Below are positions 38,399 through 46,005 of a DNA stretch of 64,000 nucleotides, one piece after another. The translations under genes were made by a program, and so were the position numbers. Positions within the stretch are counted from its first letter, which is position 1; every line of letters begins with the position of its first letter. Where the stretch lies: positions 1-64,000 of the forward strand of contig NZ_JAINVZ010000011.1 of the NCBI RefSeq assembly GCF_019890615.1, in the 5' to 3' direction. This DNA is from Streptantibioticus parmotrematis. Lineage in GTDB: Bacteria; Actinomycetota; Actinomycetes; Streptomycetales; Streptomycetaceae. A model generated the notes under the pieces. It did not search any database and was not told the DNA's origin. It saw only the letters and a program-made list of their open reading frames with translations.

Positions 38399-40672
38399 AT
38401 GCAACTCGCCGCGATCATCGTGTCGCTGGTACTCGCCGCGGTCGGCGTGGCGTTGTTCGGCCGAGCCATCGCCCGGATCTACCGGTTCACCCGGCTGGGC
38501 CAGGACGTCCCCGCCGGCACCCGCACCGACGAGCCGGTCGCGCGTACCGTCACCGTCGCCAAGGAGTTCCTCGGCCACACGCGGATGAACCGCTGGGGCG
38601 TGGTGGGCGTCGCCCACTGGTTCGTCGCGGTCGGCTTCTTCACCCTGGTGCTCACCCTGGTCAACGCCTTCGGCCAGCTGTTCAAGGCGGACTGGCTGCT
38701 GCCGGTCATCGGCGACTGGACGATCTACGGCATCTTCGTGGACTTCGTCGGCGTGATGACCACCCTCGGCATCCTCACGCTGATGGTCATCCGCCAGCTG
38801 AGCCACCCGCGCCGCCCGGGCCGCAAGTCGCGCTTCGCGGGCTCCAACTTCGGCCAGGCGTACTTCGTCGAGTACGTCATCCTGATCATCGGCATCTGCA
38901 TCTACTCGCTGCACGGCCTCGACGGCGTGCTGCACGGCGCGACCCACTACGAGGCGACGTACTTCCTGTCGTACCCGCTGGTGGTCGCCTTCCGGGGGCT
39001 GTCCACCGCGACGCTGCAGAACCTCGTCTACCTCTTCGCCACGGTCAAGATCGCGACCTCGTTCATCTGGATGATCACGGTCTCGCTCAAGACCGACATG
39101 GGCGTCGCCTGGCACCGCTTCCTCGCCTTCCCCAACATCTGGTTCAAGCGCGAGGCGGACGGCGACGTGGCGCTGGGCGCGTTGCAGCCGATGGTCTCCG
39201 GCGGAAAGCCGATCGACTTCGAGGACCCGGGCGAGGACGACCAGTTCGGCGTCTCCCAGATCGAGCACTTCTCCTGGAAGGGCATCCTCGACTTCTCCAC
39301 CTGCACCGAGTGCGGCCGCTGCCAGTCGCAGTGCCCGGCCTGGAACACCGGCAAGCCGCTCTCGCCGAAGCTGCTGATCATGTCGCTGCGCGACCACGCG
39401 CACGCCAAGGCCCCGTACCTGCTGGCCGGCGGCGGCAAGGACGCGGAGGGCGAGGAGAAGGGCACCGAGGAGCAGCTCGCCGGCGTCCCGGCGGCCGCGC
39501 TGGCCGAGGCCGAGCGCCCGCTGATCGGCACCGCGGAAGAGAACGGCGTCATCGACCCCGACGTGCTGTGGTCGTGCACCACGTGCGGCGCCTGCGTCGA
39601 GCAGTGCCCGGTGGACATCGAGCACGTCGACCACATCGTCGACATGCGCCGCTACCAGGTGATGATCGAGTCCGCGTTCCCGTCCGAGGCGGGCACGATG
39701 CTCAAGAACCTGGAGAAGAAGGGCAACCCGTGGGGCCTGCCGAAGAAGCAGCGCCTCGCGTGGGTCAAGGAGGTCGACTTCGAGGTCCCGATCGTCGGCG
39801 AGGACATCGAGGACCTGACCGAGGTCGAGTACCTGTACTGGGTCGGCTGCGCGGGCGCGCTGGAGGACCGGGCGAAGAAGACCACCAAGGCCTTCGCCGA
39901 GCTGCTGGACATCGCGGGCGTGAAGTTCGCGATCATGGGCGGCGAGGAGAACTGCACCGGTGACTCCGCCCGCCGCCTGGGCAACGAGTTCCTCTTCCAG
40001 CAGCTGGGCGCGGAGAACGTCGCGACGCTGAACATGGCGTTCGGCGAAGACGACGAGGACGAGTCGACGAGGAAGCCCGCGTCGAAGAAGAAGATCGTCG
40101 CGACCTGCCCGCACTGCTTCAACACGATCGCCAACGAGTACCCGCAGCTCGGCGGCCACTACGAGGTCATCCACCACACCCAGCTGCTCCAGCACCTGGT
40201 GGACGAGGGCAAGCTGGTGCCGGTGACCCCCGTCGAGGGCCTCATCACCTACCACGACCCGTGCTACCTGGGCCGCCACAACAAGGTCTACACGCCGCCG
40301 CGCGAGATCATCGCGAAGGTGCCGGGACTGCGCAACGAGGAGATGCACCGCCACAAGGAGCGCGGCTTCTGCTGCGGCGCGGGCGGCGCGCGGATGTGGA
40401 TGGAGGAGCGCATCGGCAAGCGCATCAACAACGAGCGCGTCGACGAGGCGCTGTCCCTGAACCCGGACATCGTCTCCACCGCCTGCCCGTTCTGCCTGGT
40501 CATGCTGACCGACTCGGTCAACGGCAAGAAGAACGACGGAGCGGCCAAGGAGTCCATCCAGGTCGTGGACGTCGCCCAGCTCCTGCTGGACTCGGTCAAG
40601 ACCCCGAAGGACGGCACGGGCGAGCCGGAGCCCTCCAGCGCACCGGAGCCCGAGCCGGAACCGGCGAAGTAG
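38399..40672 (+). CDS. Membrane-bound Fe-S oxidoreductase (HdrD/GlpC-like with cytochrome-b-type membrane part)
   Basis: 757 residues. The first ~235 residues have five to six membrane helices with His residues on opposite sides (FLGHTRMNRWGVVGVAHWF; TSFIWMITVSLK), resembling the NarI/HdrE b-type subunit. Two [4Fe-4S] motifs follow: C302-x2-C305-x2-C308-x3-C312 and C393-x2-C396-x2-C399-x3-C403. The C-terminus has two CCG domains, including CPHCFNTIANEY, DPCYLGRHN and GFCCGAGGARMW. It likely passes electrons between quinone/menaquinone and a cytoplasmic donor such as a flavin enzyme. The final tail is Pro/Glu-rich. ATG at 38399 has GAGGAGC upstream. Monocistronic, followed by a strong hairpin. 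Confidence 0.9.
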   Translation: MQLAAIIVSLVLAAVGVALFGRAIARIYRFTRLGQDVPAGTRTDEPVARTVTVAKEFLGHTRMNRWGVVGVAHWFVAVGFFTLVLTLVNAFGQLFKADWLLPVIGDWTIYGIFVDFVGVMTTLGILTLMVIRQLSHPRRPGRKSRFAGSNFGQAYFVEYVILIIGICIYSLHGLDGVLHGATHYEATYFLSYPLVVAFRGLSTATLQNLVYLFATVKIATSFIWMITVSLKTDMGVAWHRFLAFPNIWFKREADGDVALGALQPMVSGGKPIDFEDPGEDDQFGVSQIEHFSWKGILDFSTCTECGRCQSQCPAWNTGKPLSPKLLIMSLRDHAHAKAPYLLAGGGKDAEGEEKGTEEQLAGVPAAALAEAERPLIGTAEENGVIDPDVLWSCTTCGACVEQCPVDIEHVDHIVDMRRYQVMIESAFPSEAGTMLKNLEKKGNPWGLPKKQRLAWVKEVDFEVPIVGEDIEDLTEVEYLYWVGCAGALEDRAKKTTKAFAELLDIAGVKFAIMGGEENCTGDSARRLGNEFLFQQLGAENVATLNMAFGEDDEDESTRKPASKKKIVATCPHCFNTIANEYPQLGGHYEVIHHTQLLQHLVDEGKLVPVTPVEGLITYHDPCYLGRHNKVYTPPREIIAKVPGLRNEEMHRHKERGFCCGAGGARMWMEERIGKRINNERVDEALSLNPDIVSTACPFCLVMLTDSVNGKKNDGAAKESIQVVDVAQLLLDSVKTPKDGTGEPEPSSAPEPEPEPAK

Positions 40673-40699
40673 CGAAGGGCGCCCGCGCCCACCCCGGCA

Positions 40700-40737
40700 G
40701 ACGGCCGGTGCCCCGGGTCGGGGGGGCACCGGCCGTC
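40700..40737 (+). terminator. Terminator of the Fe-S oxidoreductase gene
   Basis: A perfect 15-bp stem (40700-40714 with 40723-40737, GACGGCCGGTGCCCC/GGGGCACCGGCCGTC) with an 8-base loop, 28 bases after the stop. It may also block readthrough from the convergent MFS gene. Confidence 0.8.
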
Positions 40738-40804
40738 GGTGTGTGGGTGGGGGGGATGGGCCTGCGGTGGGAGCCGGCCGCTGCGCCCTCGGCGCCCGAG
40801 GCGG

Positions 40805-42190
40805 CTACGCCTCCGGCGCCCGCGCGCTCGTCCCGCGCCGGGGGCGGACCGTTGCTGCCAGGAGGGCTATCGCGGCCGCCAGGGCCGCCGGGATCGCCAG
40901 GGCGCCGCGCAGGCCCGCCGCCTGGGCGGTGAAGCCGATCACCGGGGGGCCCGCCAGGAAGCCCAGGTAGCCGATGCCGGTGACGCGGGAGATGGCGGAG
41001 GCGGACGGGGTCCCGGGAAGGTTGCCCGCCGCGCTGAACGTCACCGGGGCCACGAGCGCCACACCCGCGCCGAACAGCGTGAAGCCCGCGATCGCGGCGG
41101 GCTGGGCGGCGCCCGTGGACGCGATCAGCGACGGCAGCGCCAGGCCCGCGCCGAGACCGGACGCGGCGACCAGCGCGCCCGTGCGCAGCACCGCGACCGG
41201 GCCGAAGCGGGCGACCAGGCGGTCCCCGGCGAGTCGTACGACGGTCATCGCCGCCGAGCACCCCGCGAAGCCCAGGCCCGCCGTGCCGGCGGCGGCGTGC
41301 AGGCCGTCGCGCAGGTAGACCGCGCTCCAGTCCTCGACCGCGCCTTCGCCGGTGAAGGAGCACAGGCCGATCAGGCCGAGGAGGAGGACGGCCAGGGGCC
41401 AGCGGGCGGGGCGGGCCTTCGCGTTCGCTTTCGTGTCCGCCCTCGCCTTCGCGTTCGCCTTCGCCACGGCGGCGGTCGGTGGAGTGCCGGGGGAGGCCGG
41501 GCTCGGCTCGTCCGCGGGGAGCAGCCGCCGGGATCCGCACCACACCGTCGCGGCGCTCACGACCGCGATCACGGTGAAGTGCGTGAGCGGGGCGACGTCC
41601 AGGTGCGCCGCCGTCGAACCGAGCAGGGCGCCGAGCAGACCGCCCAGGCTGTACGCGCCGTGCAGGCCCGACATCACGGGGCGGCGCAGGGCGCGTTCGA
41701 CGGCGACGCCCTGGGCGTTCATGGCCACGTCCGTGAGTCCGAGTGCGGCGCCCAGGAGCAGCAGTGCGGTGGTCAGCGTCACGGCGTTCCACGCGACCGC
41801 GACCAGCGGCAGCACCGCGCTCAGCACGACCGCGCCGCACCGCGTGACCCGGCGGCTCCCCCAGCGTCCGACCGCCCAGGACGCCAGCCGCACCGCGCAC
41901 ACCGTCCCCACCGGCGCCCCCAGCAGCGCCACGCCCAGGCCGCTGTCGCTCAGCCCGAGCGCGTGCTTGATCTGCGGAACGCGCGGCACCCAGTTCGCGT
42001 AGACCGCGCCGAAGCACAGGAAGACCACGAAGACCGACCGCCGCGCGGCCACCGCCTCCTGGGGGACGGCGTCACCCGGTTGCGGGACATGCCGTGATCC
42101 GGTGGCGGAGCCGTCGGCGGAGGTGTCTTCGGCGGGGGCCGGGGCGGCCGGGACTTCGGTGGCGTCTGGTGCTTCGAAGGCGTCGGGCAC
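40805..42190 (-). CDS. MFS transporter
   Basis: 461 residues with about twelve membrane helices in two halves. A 55-residue disordered Ala/Pro N-terminus precedes the first helix (SVFVVFLCFGAVYANWVPRVPQIKHALGLS). A WVPRVPQIKHALG loop and DVAMNAQGVAVERALRRPVMSGLHGAYSLGGLLGA match the Fucose/YbjJ-type MFS group (DUF of the inner membrane protein YbjJ). The central cytoplasmic loop contains AKANAKARADTKANAKAR, a repeated Ala/Lys/Arg motif. It is convergent with the Fe-S oxidoreductase gene and divergent from the YIP1 gene. Substrate unknown. Confidence 0.85.
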   Translation of the reverse strand: MPDAFEAPDATEVPAAPAPAEDTSADGSATGSRHVPQPGDAVPQEAVAARRSVFVVFLCFGAVYANWVPRVPQIKHALGLSDSGLGVALLGAPVGTVCAVRLASWAVGRWGSRRVTRCGAVVLSAVLPLVAVAWNAVTLTTALLLLGAALGLTDVAMNAQGVAVERALRRPVMSGLHGAYSLGGLLGALLGSTAAHLDVAPLTHFTVIAVVSAATVWCGSRRLLPADEPSPASPGTPPTAAVAKANAKARADTKANAKARPARWPLAVLLLGLIGLCSFTGEGAVEDWSAVYLRDGLHAAAGTAGLGFAGCSAAMTVVRLAGDRLVARFGPVAVLRTGALVAASGLGAGLALPSLIASTGAAQPAAIAGFTLFGAGVALVAPVTFSAAGNLPGTPSASAISRVTGIGYLGFLAGPPVIGFTAQAAGLRGALAIPAALAAAIALLAATVRPRRGTSARAPEA

Positions 42191-42270
42191 GTGTCACAGC
42201 TTCGCAGCAAACCCGCCCGCCGATCAGGCCCCCGGCATCGCCGTCCGCCCGTTACGGGTACGTTCGTGGG

Positions 42271-43227
42271 GTGGCAGGATTCAGGATCGGACGCGGCCGA
42301 GCCGCCCAGCAGCCCCCGCAGCGGGCGCCCCGCCCCCAGCCGGGCGGCGCTCCGCAGTGGCAGCAGCCCCCCGCGCAGCCCCCGACGGGCCGCCCGGAGT
42401 ACTTCGGCGAGCCCACGTCGTACGGCCGTACCCGCGACGACGCCCCGGGCCACACCCAGTCCTTCGCGGTCAACGGCGAGGACCCGTACGGCGGTTACGG
42501 CAACGGGCCGTACGGCGGGGGCCAGTACGGCTCCTACGGCGACGAGACGTACGCGGACAACGGACCGTACGCCGACACCGGTTACGCGGACGGCCCGTAC
42601 GCGGGCGGTCCTTACGGTGGCGCCCCCGGCGAGGGCGGCAACCCGGCGACGTACCGCGCGGGCACGCCGAGCGGCCCGCCCTCGGGCCCGCGTCTGCACT
42701 GGCGCGACCTGCTGAGCGGCATCGTGATGCGCCCCGGCCGCACGTTCTGGCAGATGCGCGACTACCAGGTGTGGGGCCCCGCGCTGCTGGTCACGTTCGT
42801 CTACGGGCTGATCGCGGTCTTCGGCTTCGACTCCGCCCGCCAGGACATCCTCAGCTCCAGCACCTCGCAGAGCGTGCCGTGGGTGCTGTGCACGGCGGTC
42901 GCGGTGGTCGTCAGCGGCCTGATGATGGGCGCGGTGACGCACACCCTGGCCCGTCAGTTCGGCGGCGACGGCGGCTGGGCACCGACGATCGGCCTGTCGA
43001 TGCTGATCACGTCGCTCACCGACGCCCCGCGCCTGCTGTTCGCCGTCTTCCTGGGCGGCGCCAACGGCTTCGTCCAGGTGCTGGGCTGGCTGACCTGGCT
43101 GGCGTGCGCGGCGCTGCTGACGTCGATGGTGAGCAAGTCCCACGACCTGCCGTGGCCGAAGGCACTGGGCGCGGCGTCGATCCAACTGGTAGCGCTGCTG
43201 GTTCTGTTCAAACTACCGACGCTGTAA
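42271..43227 (+). CDS. YIP1-family membrane protein with disordered Gly/Tyr-rich N-terminus
   Basis: 318 residues. The first ~145 residues are low complexity (QQPPQRAPRPQ; then YGGYGNGPYGGGQYGSYGDETYAD) without hydrophobic segments. From LHWRDLLSGIVMRPGRTFWQMRDYQVWG there are five membrane helices, a YIP1-type domain. It sits in the cytoplasmic membrane with the disordered part probably in the cytoplasm; the role of such proteins in bacteria is unknown. The start is GTG at 42271; an upstream frame to 42094 is antisense to the MFS gene and is rejected. Confidence 0.82.
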   Translation: MAGFRIGRGRAAQQPPQRAPRPQPGGAPQWQQPPAQPPTGRPEYFGEPTSYGRTRDDAPGHTQSFAVNGEDPYGGYGNGPYGGGQYGSYGDETYADNGPYADTGYADGPYAGGPYGGAPGEGGNPATYRAGTPSGPPSGPRLHWRDLLSGIVMRPGRTFWQMRDYQVWGPALLVTFVYGLIAVFGFDSARQDILSSSTSQSVPWVLCTAVAVVVSGLMMGAVTHTLARQFGGDGGWAPTIGLSMLITSLTDAPRLLFAVFLGGANGFVQVLGWLTWLACAALLTSMVSKSHDLPWPKALGAASIQLVALLVLFKLPTL

Positions 43228-43288
43228 CCGGACCGGTCGCGGGGTCAGCCATCGAGGACCGGACCGGTCGCGGGGTCAGGCGTCGAGG
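43227..43288. repeat. 31-bp direct repeat at the 3' end of the phosphoribosyltransferase gene
   Basis: Two copies (43227-43257, 43258-43288) differ at two or three positions, both containing ACCGGACCGGTCGCGGGGTC. The right copy spans the stop codon of the leftward phosphoribosyltransferase gene; the left copy lies just after the YIP1 stop. It looks like a small local tandem duplication. Confidence 0.8.
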
Positions 43289-43821
43289 ACCTGACCGCCG
43301 CGGCGTACGACCGGAGGCAGCGTGCTCCAGGGGAAGTTGATCCAGCGGTCGGTGTGCTTCCAGACGTAGTCGCACCGCACGAGCGACTGCGGCTTCTCGT
43401 AGATCACCGCGCAGCGCACGTCGGCGACGTTTCCGGCGCAGAAGTCGTGCACGAGCTTGAGCGTCCGTCCGGTGTCGGCGACGTCGTCGGCGACGAGGAC
43501 CTTCTTCTCGCGCAGGTCGATCGCGTTGGGCACTGGAGGAAGCACAACAGGCATGTCCAGTGTGGTCCCCACCCCGGTGTAAAAGGCGACATTCATGACG
43601 TGCAAGTTCTTCACGTCGAGCGCGTAGCCGAGCGCGCCGGCGACGAAGAGGCCGCCGCGGGCGATGGACAGGATGATGTCGGGCTCGAAGCCGTCGTCGG
43701 CGATGGACTGCGCCAGTTCGCGGACGGCGGTGCCGAAGAGGGGGTAGGTCAGCGTCTCGCGTTCGGGCGCGGCGCCGGTGTCCTCCGTACCCTGGCCGTC
43801 GGGGGCGGCGGGCGTGCTCAC
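43276..43821 (-). CDS. Phosphoribosyltransferase (purine/xanthine type)
   Basis: 181 residues. The PRTase fold is clear, with the PRPP loop [19 protein letters not shown] and upstream [26 protein letters not shown] (hood/strand region). The 30-residue N-terminal leader is disordered. It probably salvages a purine base using PRPP. The GTG start overlaps the dcd stop as GTGA, so it is translationally coupled and sits in a small nucleotide-metabolism operon. Exact base specificity cannot be assigned. Confidence 0.85.
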   Translation of the reverse strand: MSTPAAPDGQGTEDTGAAPERETLTYPLFGTAVRELAQSIADDGFEPDIILSIARGGLFVAGALGYALDVKNLHVMNVAFYTGVGTTLDMPVVLPPVPNAIDLREKKVLVADDVADTGRTLKLVHDFCAGNVADVRCAVIYEKPQSLVRCDYVWKHTDRWINFPWSTLPPVVRRGGQVLDA

Positions 43822-44393
43822 ACGCGCGTCCGGTGGAAGTTCTGGAAGGAGCGCGAGGGCGTGGGCCCGCGCTGTCCCTGGTAACGCGACCCGTACTTGC
43901 CGCTGCCGTAAGGGAATTCGGCCGCGGAGGTGAGCCGGAAGAGGCACAGCTGCCCGATCTTCATGCCCGGCCAGAGCTTGATCGGCAGGGTGGCGACGTT
44001 GGACAGTTCGAGGGTGACGTGCCCGGAGAACCCGGGGTCGATGAAGCCCGCGGTGGAGTGCGTGAGCAGTCCGAGCCGCCCCAGCGAGGACTTCCCCTCC
44101 AGCCGGGAGGCGACGTCGTCGGGCAGCGTGATCACTTCGTACGTGGACGCGAGCACGAATTCACCCGGGTGAAGGATGAACGCGTCGTCCCCCTCCGGCT
44201 CGACCAGCCGCGTCAGGTCGGGCTGCTCGACGGCCGGGTCGATGTGCGGGTAGCGGTGGTTCTCGAACACCCGGAAGAACCGGTCGAGTCGTACGTCGAT
44301 GCTCGACGGCTGGATCATCGACTCGTCGAACGGGTCGATACGCACCCGCCCGGCGTCGATCTGGGCCCGGATGTCCTTGTCTGAGAGAAGCAC
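43818..44393 (-). CDS. dcd: dCTP deaminase
   Basis: 191 residues. It converts dCTP to dUTP for dTMP synthesis. The trimer-fold motifs are complete: [80 protein letters not shown] with the catalytic Glu in the last segment, and the C-terminal [16 protein letters not shown]. Some actinobacterial enzymes are bifunctional deaminase/dUTPases; this cannot be read from the motif alone. First gene of a pair with the phosphoribosyltransferase. Confidence 0.96.
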   Translation of the reverse strand: MLLSDKDIRAQIDAGRVRIDPFDESMIQPSSIDVRLDRFFRVFENHRYPHIDPAVEQPDLTRLVEPEGDDAFILHPGEFVLASTYEVITLPDDVASRLEGKSSLGRLGLLTHSTAGFIDPGFSGHVTLELSNVATLPIKLWPGMKIGQLCLFRLTSAAEFPYGSGKYGSRYQGQRGPTPSRSFQNFHRTRV

Positions 44394-44435
44394 GCCACGA
44401 GGATACGTGGCACGGACCGCTCCCGGTGGCGTGGA

Positions 44436-44609
44436 CTACCCCCGGCCCTCCCGCACCGCCTCGACGGGCACGGCGTGACGCAGCCGCCCGCACTGCGGGC
44501 ACCGGATGAGCCGCCCGGGACCGATGCGGTCGGCGCCGAGATTCTGCAAGGGGAAGGTGCTGGTCCTGAACAGATGACCTTCGGCACACCGCACGACGGT
44601 ACGTTCCAT
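44436..44609 (-). CDS. Small zinc-ribbon protein
   Basis: 57 residues starting MERTVVRCAEGHLFRTSTFP, with two metal-site halves: C-x3-H (RCAEGH) and C-x2-C (RCPQCG). This is a compact zinc-ribbon. Very small proteins of this type occur through the actinobacteria; function unknown, possibly RNA or protein binding. ATG at 44609; the frame extends upstream to 44714, but that part is Gly/Ser-rich and unsupported. It stands upstream of dcd on the same strand. Confidence 0.68.
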   Translation of the reverse strand: MERTVVRCAEGHLFRTSTFPLQNLGADRIGPGRLIRCPQCGRLRHAVPVEAVREGRG

Positions 44610-44771
44610 CGTCGTCCCTCTTCCCCTGAGATTCCCCTGAGACCCGGCACGGACGAAGGCCACATTAGGGGATGAACCACCCCACGCCCCGCAAGCACCC
44701 CGTGACGAATACACCGGGGGCGGACGATGGGGTACAGTGAGCGACGCTGGGACAGCGAAAGCCTGTCTTAC

Positions 44772-44842
44772 GCGGGTGTAGTTTAATGGTAGAACATGAG
44801 CTTCCCAAGCTCAGAGCGCGGGTTCGATTCCCGTCACCCGCT
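44772..44842 (+). tRNA. tRNA-Gly (anticodon CCC)
   Basis: A 71-base cloverleaf. Acceptor GCGGGTG pairs with CACCCGC, the D-arm region is TAGTTTAATGGTAGAAC, the anticodon stem is TGAGC/GCTCA with loop TTCCCAA (anticodon CCC), and the T-arm is GCGGGTTCGATTCCCGT. The discriminator is T; CCA is not encoded. It decodes GGG. Confidence 0.95.
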
Positions 44843-44850
44843 CCGAATGA

Positions 44851-44881
44851 AAGCCTCAAGCCAGTGGTTTGGGGCTTTTTT
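44851..44881 (+). terminator. Rho-independent terminator after tRNA-Gly
   Basis: A 12-bp stem (44851-44862 with 44866-44877, including G-T pairs) with a 3-base loop, followed by six T residues. It begins nine bases after the tRNA. Confidence 0.85.
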
Positions 44882-45001
44882 GCTACCTAGACCTCTCAGA
44901 GTTCACCGTGCCCTCTGCGCGCCCCAAGTGAGCCGCTCGGCGTGATGACCGGACCAAAATCGCCAACGGGCCAAGAGCCCTTTTAGGAGGTACCTGGCGG
45001 T

Positions 45002-45325
45002 TCAGCGGTTGAGGGACCGCTCGGCCACGTGGGCGAGGCGCTCTTCGAAGACCTTGGCCGCGTCCGGGGTGATGGTCTGGAGAGCGACCATGCTGGTAAG
45101 GATGACGTCGCACAGTTCGGTCTGGACATCGTCCCAGGTGTGGCTGGCGCCCTTGCGCGGGTTGGCGAGGGTGGCCCCGTGTACCGCTTCGGCGACTTCC
45201 CCCGCCTCTTCGGTGATCTTCAGTACGCGCAGCAAGCGGGCCGTGTCGGGCGAGAGCTCTGTTTCGGTGTCGAGCCACTCGACCAGCCGCTCGACGGTGT
45301 CCCAGGTCTCTTGCATTTGCTGCAT
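45002..45325 (-). CDS. MazG-like NTP pyrophosphohydrolase
   Basis: 107 residues, all helical. The metal-binding EExxE-ExxD signature of the all-alpha NTP pyrophosphatases is complete: ITEEAGEVAEAVHG (E39, E40, E43, E46) and TELCDVILTSM (E70, D73). Such enzymes hydrolyse (d)NTPs or noncanonical nucleotides to monophosphates. ATG at 45325 behind GGAG is chosen; a TTG at 45364 overlapping the neighbour's stop and an ATG at 45316 are alternatives. It is the last gene of the leftward cluster with dTMP kinase and radical SAM genes; the context suggests house-cleaning or processing of a modified nucleotide. Confidence 0.8.
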   Translation of the reverse strand: MQQMQETWDTVERLVEWLDTETELSPDTARLLRVLKITEEAGEVAEAVHGATLANPRKGASHTWDDVQTELCDVILTSMVALQTITPDAAKVFEERLAHVAERSLNR

Positions 45326-45360
45326 CTGTGGTGCTCCGGTCTGTTGGGCGCGCGGCGGGC

Positions 45361-46005
45361 TCAAGGTGCTGCTGCGGGGTCGGTCGGGCCGGAGGCGACG
45401 TTACCCGTGAGGGCACGCAGCTCGGATGCGATCCGCTCGGCTGTAGCCGATGGGGTGGTGTTGGTGGTGTCGATCACGAGCACGGGTACACCAAGTCCGA
45501 GCACGGTCCGCTCGGCCCGGCGGTAGAGAGCGGCCTCGCGCGCGGGGACGTCGGGGTCGCGCTCGAATCGGTGATGCGCGCCGCGTTGCGACAGGCGCTG
45601 CCGGATGGCTGACGCGTCGGCGGTGAGGATCACCGCGAGGTCGGGCAGCAGGATGTCGGCGTTCAGATCGAGCAAGAACTGCTCAGGTACACCGTCGAGT
45701 TGCTGTACGACGAGGGTCGAGGCCAGGTAGCGGTCGCAGACGACGGTGTTGCCGCGGTCGAGTTGGGGCCGGATTTCGTCGCGTATGTGCTCGTACCGGT
45801 CGGCCGCGACGAGGCATGCGAGGGCGTGCCCCTTGATCTGATCGGCGTGCGCCCGGGTGAACTGTCCGAGGGCACTGGTAGAGGGCTCGGTGGTGGCACG
45901 AACGGGAGTGCCGGCGCGACGCAATGACTCGCAGACGGCGTTGAGCGTGGTCGACTTCCCGACGCCTCCGGGTCCGTCGAGGGTGACGAAGCAGCCGGAG
46001 GTCAT
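45361..46005 (-). CDS. Thymidylate-kinase-like nucleotide kinase
   Basis: 214 residues with a complete P-loop GPGGVGKST (11-19), the nucleotide-monophosphate motif DRYLAST (91-97), and a lid-like RLSQRGAHHRFERD segment with basic residues. The N-terminus FVTLDGPGGVGKSTT is shared with dTMP kinases. The chromosome should encode a housekeeping tmk elsewhere (not seen here), so this is probably a paralogue tied to the cluster and may act on a modified deoxynucleotide. It overlaps the radical SAM stop by four bases (ATGA). Confidence 0.82.
   Translation of the reverse strand: MTSGCFVTLDGPGGVGKSTTLNAVCESLRRAGTPVRATTEPSTSALGQFTRAHADQIKGHALACLVAADRYEHIRDEIRPQLDRGNTVVCDRYLASTLVVQQLDGVPEQFLLDLNADILLPDLAVILTADASAIRQRLSQRGAHHRFERDPDVPAREAALYRRAERTVLGLGVPVLVIDTTNTTPSATAERIASELRALTGNVASGPTDPAAAP

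Noticed and set aside
45361-46005. Housekeeping thymidylate kinase of the organism
   Set aside because: The gene sits in an accessory-looking overlapping cluster rather than with holB/topA, so a cluster-specific paralogue is more likely; copy number cannot be judged from this window.
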